Assembly (NCBI RefSeq): GCF_024649945.1
Contig: NZ_JANKMS010000009.1
Coordinates: 124,001-188,000 of the forward strand
Direction of reading: 5' to 3'
Source of the DNA: Flavobacterium panacis
GTDB lineage: Bacteria; Bacteroidota; Bacteroidia; Flavobacteriales; Flavobacteriaceae
Length of the DNA: 64,000 nt
Shown one piece after another: positions 42,659 through 50,676 of this stretch. Both the position numbers and the translations under genes were made by a program. Every line of letters starts with the position of its first letter. The stretch's first letter is position 1. The notes beneath the pieces were generated by a model. It did no database searches and was not told the DNA's origin. It worked only from the letters and a program-made list of their open reading frames with translations.

Positions 42659-44119
42659 TTAAATTTTCTTTCTCATTCTCGCCACTGGAATATCGAGTTG
42701 CTCACGGTATTTAGCAATTGTTCTTCTCGCAATTGGATATCCTTTTTCTTTTAAGATTTCTGCCAATTGATCGTCTGGAAGCGGTTTTCTTTTATCTTCT
42801 TCTTCAATTGTGTTTTGAAGAATTTTTTTGATTTCTAAAGTAGAAACATCTTCTCCCTGATCGTTTTTCATGGCTTCAGAGAAGAATTCTTTAATCAGTT
42901 TGGTTCCGTATGGTGTTTCAACGTATTTGCTGTTGGCCACACGTGAAATCGTCGAAATATCCAAACCAACCATATCTGCAATATCTTTTAAGATCATTGG
43001 TTTTAGTTTGGTTTCGTCGCCGTCTAAGAAATATTCTTCCTGATAATGCATAATGGCATTCATCGTTACAAAAAGAGTTTCCTGACGTTGTCTGATCGCG
43101 TCGATAAACCATTTAGCAGAATCTAGTTTTTGTTTGATAAACTGAACAGCATCTTTCTGAGCTGTCGATTTATCTTTAGATTCTTTATACGTCTGCATCA
43201 TTTCCTGATAATCTTTAGAAACGTGCAGAGAAGGAGCGTTACGACCATTTAAAGTTAGTTCTAGTTCACCATCAATAATTCTGATAGCAAAATCTGGAAC
43301 AACATTTTCGGTAACTTTATTGTTTCCAGCGAAAGAGCCACCTGGTTTTGGATTTAGTCTTTCAATTTCGTGAATCGCTTTTTTAAGCTGTTCGTTTGAA
43401 ACGCTGTATTTCTGAAGCAGTTTGTCGTAATGTTTCTTCGTAAAAGCATCAAACTGATTTTCGATAATGTCAATAGCTAAATCGACATATTCAGTTGGTG
43501 TTTTGTGTTTTAATTGAAGCAACAAACATTCCTGCAAATCACGTGCGCCAACTCCCGAAGGTTCTAATTCGTGAATTACCGTCATCATTTTTTCGACCAT
43601 TGCTTCATCAGTATAAATTCCCTGAGTAAAAGCCATGTCGTCAACAATGTCTGGAATGCTTCTGCGGATGTAGCCCATATCATCAATACTTCCAACTAAG
43701 AATTCAGCGATTTCGCGCTCTTCATCATTCAAAATAAAAGTATTCAACTGATTGATTAAATCCTGATGGAAACTTATTGGAGCCGCAAAAGGTGTTTCGC
43801 GTTCCTCATCTTCGCTATAATTATTTACCTGAGTTTTGTAATCAGGCGTATCGTCGTCGCTTAAATATTCGTCAATGTTAATGTCGTCTGCTTCGATTCT
43901 ATCTGATTCATTGTCATCATAATCATCGTACTCGTCATTAGCATATTCGTCAGCTTCGTACTCGTCTTCTTTTCCAGCTTCAAGTGCCGGATTTTCGTTC
44001 ATTTCTTCTAATAAACGTTGTTCAAAAGCTTGCGTAGGCAATTGAATTAACTTCATCAGCTGTATTTGCTGTGGAGATAATTTTTGAGATAATTTTAAAT
44101 TTAAAAATTGCTTTAGCAT
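42659..44119 (-). CDS. rpoN: RNA polymerase sigma-54 factor
   Basis: 486 residues. Region I (LNLKLSQKLSPQQIQLMKL, the activator-interacting part), a long acidic spacer (about 50-105), the core-binding domain (about 110-300) and the C-terminal DNA-binding region with the RpoN box ARRTIAKYREQLDIP close to the end. Sigma-54 directs transcription only with AAA+ activators such as the NtrC-type regulator at 13.1 kb. Confidence 0.97.
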   Translation of the reverse strand: MLKQFLNLKLSQKLSPQQIQLMKLIQLPTQAFEQRLLEEMNENPALEAGKEDEYEADEYANDEYDDYDDNESDRIEADDINIDEYLSDDDTPDYKTQVNNYSEDEERETPFAAPISFHQDLINQLNTFILNDEEREIAEFLVGSIDDMGYIRRSIPDIVDDMAFTQGIYTDEAMVEKMMTVIHELEPSGVGARDLQECLLLQLKHKTPTEYVDLAIDIIENQFDAFTKKHYDKLLQKYSVSNEQLKKAIHEIERLNPKPGGSFAGNNKVTENVVPDFAIRIIDGELELTLNGRNAPSLHVSKDYQEMMQTYKESKDKSTAQKDAVQFIKQKLDSAKWFIDAIRQRQETLFVTMNAIMHYQEEYFLDGDETKLKPMILKDIADMVGLDISTISRVANSKYVETPYGTKLIKEFFSEAMKNDQGEDVSTLEIKKILQNTIEEEDKRKPLPDDQLAEILKEKGYPIARRTIAKYREQLDIPVARMRKKI

Positions 44120-44246
44120 AAAAAAAGTTGCTAAGATACTAAGCTCCTAAGAAGCTAAGTATCTTATGTTGATGAACTAAATTCGTATAATTATTTCTAT
44201 TTTAAAAACTTAGAGTCTTAGTGTCTTAGCCACTTAGAATCTTAGA
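44120..44246. repeat. CTTAG-rich repeats between rpoN and asnS
   Basis: GCTAAGATACTAAGC and GCTAAGTATCTTA form an imperfect inverted repeat (44130-44165). ACTTAGAGTCTTAGTGTCTT and relatives follow (44208-44240). No gene is seen. Confidence 0.55.
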
Positions 44247-45695
44247 TTAAAACTCTGCACTACCAGGAGTTCTTGGGAAAGGAATTACGTCTCTAATGTT
44301 TGTCATTCCTGTTACAAACAATACCAAACGCTCAAATCCTAAACCGAAACCTGCGTGTGTTGCAGAACCGAATCTTCTTGTATCTAAGTACCAGTATAAT
44401 TCTTCTTTGTCAATTCCAAGTGCTTCCATTTTCTGAACAAGAACATCGTAACGCTCTTCTCTTTCAGAACCACCCACGATTTCTCCAATTCCAGGGAAAA
44501 GGATATCCATTGCACGAACTGTTTCTCTTCCTGGTTCTGTGTTGTCGTTCAAACGCATGTAAAACGCTTTAATGTTTGCTGGGTAATCGTATAAAATTAC
44601 TGGACATTTAAAGTGTTTTTCTACTAAATAACGCTCGTGTTCTGATTGTAAATCAGCTCCCCATTCTGTGATAAGGTATTGGAATTTCTTCTTTTTATTT
44701 GGAGTTGAATCTTTTAAAATGTCAATTGCTTCAGTATAAGAAACACGTTTGAAGTTGTTCTCTAAAACAAAGTTTAGTTTTTCTAACAACGCCATTTCGC
44801 TTCTTTCTGCCTGTGGTTTTGATTTCTCTTCTTCTAAAAGTCTTCCTTCTAAGAAAGCCAAATCATCTTTACAGTTGTCTAAAGCATATTTAATTACATA
44901 CTGAATAAAATCTTCAGCCAAATCCATGTTGTCATCCAAGTCGTTGAAAGCAACTTCAGGCTCAATCATCCAGAATTCTGCCAAGTGACGAGAAGTGTTT
45001 GAGTTTTCTGCTCTAAACGTTGGTCCAAAAGTATAGATTTGACCCAAAGCCATTGCGAAAGTTTCTCCTTCTAATTGTCCAGAAACTGTAAGGTTTGTAT
45101 GTTTTTCAAAGAAATCTTGTTTGTAATCAATATTTCCTTCTTCATTTTTTGGAAGATTATCCAATGGTAAAGAAGTTACTTGGAACATTTCTCCAGCACC
45201 TTCAGCATCAGCTCCAGTGATAATTGGCGTGTTTACATAAACAAAACCTCTATCTTGAAAATATTTGTGAACCGCATAAGATAATACTGAACGCACGCGC
45301 ATAATAGCGCCAAAAGCATTCGTACGGACACGTAAATGTGCTTTTTCTCTTAAAAACTCTAAACTTGGTCTGTTTCTTAATTGAATTGGATACGCTTCAC
45401 CATCAGAATCTCCAAGGATTTCCAATTTAGAAACTTGAATTTCATATTTCTGACCAGCACCTTTACTTTCAACCAAAGTTCCAATTACAGAAATTGCTGC
45501 ACTTGGTGTGATTCTTTTTAAAGTCTCTTCTGGTGTATTTTCAAAATCAACAACACATTGAATATTATTAATTGTAGAACCGTCATTTAAAGCGATGAAC
45601 TGATTATTTCTAAAAGTTCTCACCCAACCTTTTGCATTCACTTCCTGTAACGTCGTCGTACTGTTTAATAAGTCTCTAACTTTTGTGTGTTTCAT
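44247..45695 (-). CDS. asnS: Asparaginyl-tRNA synthetase
   Basis: 482 residues, full length. N-terminal OB-fold anticodon-binding domain (about 1-110, VRTFRNNQFIALNDGS), class II core with motif 2 TFRAENSNTSRHLAEFWMIEPE and motif 3 GFGLGFERLVLFVTG. The asparaginyl rather than aspartyl identity follows from overall length and the absence of the insertion domain of bacterial AspRS. A -7 element TATATTTG lies upstream (complement of 45741-45748). Confidence 0.96.
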   Translation of the reverse strand: MKHTKVRDLLNSTTTLQEVNAKGWVRTFRNNQFIALNDGSTINNIQCVVDFENTPEETLKRITPSAAISVIGTLVESKGAGQKYEIQVSKLEILGDSDGEAYPIQLRNRPSLEFLREKAHLRVRTNAFGAIMRVRSVLSYAVHKYFQDRGFVYVNTPIITGADAEGAGEMFQVTSLPLDNLPKNEEGNIDYKQDFFEKHTNLTVSGQLEGETFAMALGQIYTFGPTFRAENSNTSRHLAEFWMIEPEVAFNDLDDNMDLAEDFIQYVIKYALDNCKDDLAFLEGRLLEEEKSKPQAERSEMALLEKLNFVLENNFKRVSYTEAIDILKDSTPNKKKKFQYLITEWGADLQSEHERYLVEKHFKCPVILYDYPANIKAFYMRLNDNTEPGRETVRAMDILFPGIGEIVGGSEREERYDVLVQKMEALGIDKEELYWYLDTRRFGSATHAGFGLGFERLVLFVTGMTNIRDVIPFPRTPGSAEF

Positions 45696-45807
45696 TTTTA
45701 TATATAATTGATATTAAGTAATATTCATTTTGAACAACTGCAAATATAATCGATATTAATTAATTTGAGAAGTTGAATTTTTTATAGACTTTGTATTATT
45801 TCCATTT

Positions 45808-46080
45808 TTGTCATTTCGACGAAGGAGAAATCTTCGTAAGAAACTCGACAAAGTTAGGAATTACTGTGCGGAGCTACTTGCGGAGATTTCTCCTTCGTCG
45901 AAATGACAAGATTGTGGTAAATTTTTGTTGAGCTTCGAGTGAGATTCCTCGGTTCCTCGGAATGACAAACTTTGCGATGATCTTTGTCAAAGTTTTAAAT
46001 TTTGACAAAGATTTATATTTTTAATTCGTGCGAATTCGTGAAATTTGCTTCGCCAGTTCGCTATCGCTCGGGTCGTGGCA
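45808..46080. repeat. CATTTCGACGAAGGAG inverted repeat block
   Basis: The gap between asnS and the exporter gene has 395 bp and no gene. 45808-45833 and 45884-45909 form a perfect 26-bp inverted repeat (core TCATTTCGACGAAGGAG). A third, diverged arm GAGATTCCTCGGTTCCTCGG lies at 45941. At 46024-46078 the remaining DNA is a degenerate CACGAATT-type repeat. The arms have no T run, so termination of either gene is not clear. Confidence 0.8.
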
Positions 46081-46090
46081 AAAAAAAACT

Positions 46091-48457
46091 CTATTTCTGC
46101 AAATTCTCCAAATCTTCTTTCTTCGTTTTTTTCTTTTCGAAAGTTAAAACCAAAGATGGCAAAACTACCAAGTTAGCAAACATAGCAAAAACTAAAGTAC
46201 AAGAAATTAATCCTCCTAAAGCAATCGTTCCGCTGAAACTTGATAAAGTGAAAGTGGCAAAACCTAAAATCAAAACGATAGAAGTATAGAAAGTACTTAC
46301 TCCAGTTTCTTTTAAAGCGCTGAAAACAGATTTTTTTACTTTTCCTTTATTTTGAGTTAATTCATCTTTGTATTTCGCCATAAACTGAATTGCATTATCT
46401 ACAGAGATTCCGAAAGCAATACTAAATACCAAAATCGTTGATGGTTTTAACGGAATTCCGAAATAACCCATCAATCCAGAAGTAATACAAAGCGGTAAAA
46501 TATTCGTAATCAAAGAAGCCATTACCATTTTGAAAGAACGGAATAAATAAAGCATCAAAATTGCAATTGTTGCAATCGCAAAAAGCAACGATTCAATTAA
46601 GTTGTGCGCCAAATATGTTGTCCCTTTTTGGAAAACTAGTGCTTTTCCTGTAATCGTAACTTCAAAACGGTCTTTTGGGAAAATCTCGTCAATTTTTTTA
46701 CGAAGTTTTCCTTCTACTTTTGCCATTTCATCTGTTCCAATATCTTTCATGAAAGTCGTGATTCTTGCATATTGTCCAGTTGAATCAACATAAGCTTTCA
46801 TTAAGTTTTCTTTGCTGTTTTTGGTCGCATTTTTAGCATAACCCAAAATAAAAGTCTGCTCCTGAGAAGTTGGAAGTTGGTAATATTCAGGATTTCCGTT
46901 GTAGAAAGCTTGTTTGGCATATTTTACCAAGTTTACAACAGAAACAGGTTTTGCCAGTTCAGGAATTTCAGAAATTGTATTCTGTAATTCGTCCATTTTA
47001 CGAATTGTAGCCGGTTTCATAACACCTTTTTTCTTTTTGGTGTCAATCATGATTTCTAACGGCATTACTCCGTTGAATTCCTTTTCGTAAAATAAAATAT
47101 CTTTAAAGAAAGAAGCGCTTTTCGGCATTTCGCCAATCAAACTTCCTGAAACTTTCATTTGTCTAACTCCATTCAAACTTACAAGAAATAGAATAGCGTA
47201 AATACAATAAACGATTGTCTTTTTACCTTTAACGATTGTGGTAACTGTGTTTAAAAGCGTTGAAATGTAAGTCTTGTCTAAGTGATACAAGTGTTTCGCT
47301 TTTGGCAAAGGCATAAAACTGTAAATAATTGGCACGATAAAAAGTGTCAAAGTATAAACAGAAAGTACGTTGATAGAAGTTACCAATCCAAATTCGAAAA
47401 GCAATTCGTTTCCTGTAATCATCAAAGTAGCAAAACCAATTGCAGCTGTTAAATTGGTCATCAAAGTAGAATGTCCAATTTTTGAAATTACACGTTGTAA
47501 AGCTTTCGCCTGATTGTTGTGCAGTTTAATTTCCTGCTGATATTTATTAATCAGGAAAATACAGTTTGTAATTCCGATTACAATAATCAACGGCGGAATA
47601 ATAGCGGTTAAAATCGTGATTTTATATCCAAATAATCCAAGTGTTCCAAAAGACCAAGTTACACCGACAATTAAAATACAGATCGAAATAAATGTAGCTC
47701 TATACGAACGGAAAAAGAAAAAGAAAATCAAGGAAACAGTCAATAAAGACGCACCAATGAAAAGTCCAATTTCACCTTTCATGTTATCCGCATTAATCGT
47801 ACGGATGTATGGCATACCAGAAACCTTCAAATCAATTCCCGTTGTTTTTTCGAATTTATCGATTTTAGGAACTAAATCTTTTAAGATAAAAGTTTTTCTT
47901 TCAGCTGTATTTACAAGTGCTTTGTTCATGTAAATGGCAGAACGCACACTACCACTTTCTTTATTAAACAAAAGACCTTCGTAAAACGGAAGATTATGAA
48001 ACAAGTCATATTGGACATTTTTTAAATAAGCTGGATCAAGTGCTTTGCTTTCTTCAATAAATGGTGCTAGAACAAATTTTTGATTTACAGTATCTTTTTC
48101 GAGTTTTTTTAAGTCATTCAAAGAAATAACTAAATCAACTTCTTTGGCTTTTTTCAAACCGTTCATTAACTCAGTCCAGGCGGCATAGTTTTTTGGAGTA
48201 AAGAATTTAGGGTCTTTAAAACCAATAACAATCAGATTTCCTTCTTCGCCAAACTTGTCTAAGAATTTTTGATAATCTTTGTTGGCAATATGATCTTTCG
48301 GAAGCAGGTTTGCTTCGGTATAAGTCATAGAAAGGTTTTTCCATTGATACCCTAGGAAAATAGTTAAAACAGAAAGTATAATCAGAATCGTAATTCTGTT
48401 TTTAAGTATGATTCGGGCCAGTTTTTCCCAAAATCCAACTTGAATAGTGTTTTTCAT
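46091..48457 (-). CDS. RND/MMPL superfamily exporter
   Basis: 788 residues from the ATG at 48457 (MKNTIQVGFWEKLARIIL); an upstream in-frame ATG adds 28 residues unlike the family. Two halves, each with one TM helix, a large periplasmic loop and five TM helices (about 12 in all). The sterol-sensing/MMPL-like segments FIGASLLTVSLIFFFFFRSY and STILVFSIAFGISVDNAIQF carry the conserved Gly and Asp. No adaptor or outer-membrane channel adjoins it, so a lipid/hopanoid-type exporter is more likely than a tripartite drug pump. Substrate unknown. Confidence 0.9.
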   Translation of the reverse strand: MKNTIQVGFWEKLARIILKNRITILIILSVLTIFLGYQWKNLSMTYTEANLLPKDHIANKDYQKFLDKFGEEGNLIVIGFKDPKFFTPKNYAAWTELMNGLKKAKEVDLVISLNDLKKLEKDTVNQKFVLAPFIEESKALDPAYLKNVQYDLFHNLPFYEGLLFNKESGSVRSAIYMNKALVNTAERKTFILKDLVPKIDKFEKTTGIDLKVSGMPYIRTINADNMKGEIGLFIGASLLTVSLIFFFFFRSYRATFISICILIVGVTWSFGTLGLFGYKITILTAIIPPLIIVIGITNCIFLINKYQQEIKLHNNQAKALQRVISKIGHSTLMTNLTAAIGFATLMITGNELLFEFGLVTSINVLSVYTLTLFIVPIIYSFMPLPKAKHLYHLDKTYISTLLNTVTTIVKGKKTIVYCIYAILFLVSLNGVRQMKVSGSLIGEMPKSASFFKDILFYEKEFNGVMPLEIMIDTKKKKGVMKPATIRKMDELQNTISEIPELAKPVSVVNLVKYAKQAFYNGNPEYYQLPTSQEQTFILGYAKNATKNSKENLMKAYVDSTGQYARITTFMKDIGTDEMAKVEGKLRKKIDEIFPKDRFEVTITGKALVFQKGTTYLAHNLIESLLFAIATIAILMLYLFRSFKMVMASLITNILPLCITSGLMGYFGIPLKPSTILVFSIAFGISVDNAIQFMAKYKDELTQNKGKVKKSVFSALKETGVSTFYTSIVLILGFATFTLSSFSGTIALGGLISCTLVFAMFANLVVLPSLVLTFEKKKTKKEDLENLQK

Positions 48458-48667
48458 AACATCTTTAAAAAATGGATGCAAATGTAGTGAAAAGAGCTCG
48501 AAATCATAAATAATCGATTCTATTTTACTTAATGTTAACACAAATTTGAAAGTCTTCTGATTGTGATAATTTTCTTGGTTTTTATAATTTAGTCGTTAGC
48601 TTTTCTCATATTTGTGGTAAAAATGGAAACTTAAAACAAGTCACACTAAAAGAACTTTATTAAATGA

Positions 48668-49117
48668 ATGGATTCTAAAAAAAATAAATTGCTCATTATT
48701 ATTTTAAGTCTATTGTTGTTTGGAGCTTCCTTAACTCAAAATGCTATTAGTTTTAATTATAATAATGAAATTAAAGTAGCCTGATCTATTGATTATTTTT
48801 TCATGGGATCAATTGCATTTTTAGGTGGGGGTTTGTTGGAACAAATTATTTGGATGGCAAATCCTTTGAGCTTATTTGCACTTGTTCATTTTATTAAAAA
48901 TAATGATAAAAAAGCTGTTCTTTCCAGTTTTTCAGCATGTTGTCTGGCAATTTCTTTTTCTTTTTGGAATGAAATATTAGGAGCAGAGAGTGGTGCAATG
49001 GCTACTATTATTTCATTAGAGTTAGGTTATTATCTTTGGGTATCTAGTATTTTGGTTTTAACAATTGGAATTTTTATTTATTACAGAGGATCATTAAAAA
49101 AAATTTGGGAGTCTTAA
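48668..49117 (+). pseudogene. Broken multi-span membrane protein gene (in-frame TGA)
   Basis: ATG at 48668 opens MDSKKNKLLIIILSLLLFGA and runs 38 codons to a TGA at 48782-48784. The same frame continues SIDYFFMGSIAFLGGG and ends at 49117 after three further TM helices. Joined, it would be a 149-codon, four-TM protein, with the TGA most simply a changed TGG (Trp). A shorter product could restart at the ATG at 48803 (104 residues). Its stop is 2 bp before the LytS-type kinase gene, so the two were probably one operon. A sequencing error cannot be excluded. Confidence 0.65.
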
Positions 49118-49119
49118 AA

Positions 49120-49881
49120 ATGCAACAAAACGATACACTTATTTATATTTTCTTAGCAATTCTTTTGCTTCTAATTGTCATAATTTGCTTTATGATGTAT
49201 CAGTTAATGCAGACTAAAAAAGCAAAAGAAAATGCCGAAGAGAATTTTTATGCTTTAGAATCTAAAGTAAATGATTTGCAGTTGGAAAATCTGGAATCAA
49301 AACTTAATCCGCATTTGTTTAAGAATATTTTAAATTCGATTCAGTCACATGCGTATCAGACGTATTTTGCGCTAGACAAACTAGCCAATGTTCTGGATTA
49401 TATTTTATATGAAAGCAAAAAGAAATTCGTCACAGCAAAAGAAGAAATTAATTTTGCGCTGAATTTAATCGAAATCAATAAAATTAAAATCAGTCCGCTT
49501 TTTGAACTCAAAATCAAAACCAACATTAACGAAGAAGATAAGTTATACGATCAGCCTTTGCTGGCGCCTTTAATTTCGATTGATTTGATTGAAAATGCTT
49601 TTAAACATGCCGATCTTCAAAGTGCTGATGCCTTTATTTCGGTTGTTTTTGAATTTAAAGACAATACTTTTTTTATGACGGTTTCAAACAAAATCTCGGA
49701 TAAAAAAGTACTTAAGAAAGAACGTAGCGGATTTGGACACGCTACTTTAGAACATCGTCTTCGAATTATTTATAAGAATAATTTCAAACTCGATAGGTTT
49801 GTAGAAAACGACATTTATATTGCTCATCTAAAAATTGATTTACTTGAATACAAAACTGAAATGCTTGCTTCTGGACGATGA
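49120..49881 (+). CDS. LytS-type sensor histidine kinase
   Basis: 253 residues from the ATG at 49120. One N-terminal TM (about 8-28), a coiled-coil linker, a His_kinase domain with the phospho-His in LNPHLFKNILNSIQ, and an ATPase domain with the N-box IDLIENAFKH and GFGHATLEHRLR. The sensor part is minimal, so the input may come from a partner such as the broken membrane protein just upstream. Its end overlaps the LytTR regulator start by about 40 bp. Confidence 0.92.
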   Translation: MQQNDTLIYIFLAILLLLIVIICFMMYQLMQTKKAKENAEENFYALESKVNDLQLENLESKLNPHLFKNILNSIQSHAYQTYFALDKLANVLDYILYESKKKFVTAKEEINFALNLIEINKIKISPLFELKIKTNINEEDKLYDQPLLAPLISIDLIENAFKHADLQSADAFISVVFEFKDNTFFMTVSNKISDKKVLKKERSGFGHATLEHRLRIIYKNNFKLDRFVENDIYIAHLKIDLLEYKTEMLASGR

Positions 49882-50563
49882 GCTTCCAGGATTGACTTAT
49901 TTGAAAATGCTTTGCGAGCAAATCCCAGAACTGGAAATTGTAAAGACATTTAATAATCCTGAGAAACTTTTATCTGATATTCCGAATCTGGAATTTGATC
50001 TCTTAATTTCTGATATCGAAATGCCAGGTATAGATGGTCTGCATCTGGCCGAAATGCTGGATAATAAATTAGTAATTTTTTGCACTGCCTATAAAGAATA
50101 TGCGGCAGATGCTTTTAATATTGATGCAGTAGATTATATCACCAAACCGGTAAAGTTAGAGCGTCTTCAGAAAGCGGTTTCCAAAGCTTTTGAGCGTTTT
50201 GATAAAGCAGATAATTCAAAAAAGTTCATACAGCTCAATACCGATAAAGGTAAAACATTATTGTATTTTAATAAAATTCAGTACATCACGACAGCAACCA
50301 GCGATAGTCGTGATAAAACGGTTTTGTTGACTGACGGAAGTTTTCTGAATCTGAAAAATGTAAAATTCGATACGCTTTTAAATGAATTGCCTGATGCCGA
50401 TTTCTGCCGAATCAATAAGAAGGAAATTGTAGCGGTAAAGGCGATAAAATTCTTTAATCACAATGAAATTTTACTTCATCATTTAGAAGAAAATAATAAA
50501 AACACAGCCTTAATTTTAAGCGAAACCTATCGTTCCGATTTTTTGAAAAAAGTAAAGCTATAA
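49844..50563 (+). CDS. LytTR-family response regulator
   Basis: 239 residues from the TTG at 49844 (MNTKLKCLLLDDE); a TTG at 49835 and a CTG at 49856 are alternative starts and no ATG fits. Receiver domain with Asp57 in LISDIEMPG and Lys in YITKPVKLERL, then a LytTR DNA-binding domain (about 135-235, KFIQLNTDKGKTLLYFNKI). It acts as a pair with the LytS-type kinase, which it overlaps. Targets are unknown. Confidence 0.92.
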   Translation: MNTKLKCLLLDDELPGLTYLKMLCEQIPELEIVKTFNNPEKLLSDIPNLEFDLLISDIEMPGIDGLHLAEMLDNKLVIFCTAYKEYAADAFNIDAVDYITKPVKLERLQKAVSKAFERFDKADNSKKFIQLNTDKGKTLLYFNKIQYITTATSDSRDKTVLLTDGSFLNLKNVKFDTLLNELPDADFCRINKKEIVAVKAIKFFNHNEILLHHLEENNKNTALILSETYRSDFLKKVKL

Positions 50564-50676
50564 CTTATTACAAAATTTTCCCGACTTGTTACATACATTA
50601 AAAATTAGCTTGAAGTTAGCTTTTTCACTTAAAATGCAGTTCTGATATTTGTTTCAATAAATCTAAAGAACGAGTT

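Noticed and set aside
48458..48541. Longer N-terminus for the RND/MMPL exporter
   Set aside because: The extra residues do not resemble the family; the ATG at 48457 gives the usual amphipathic start.
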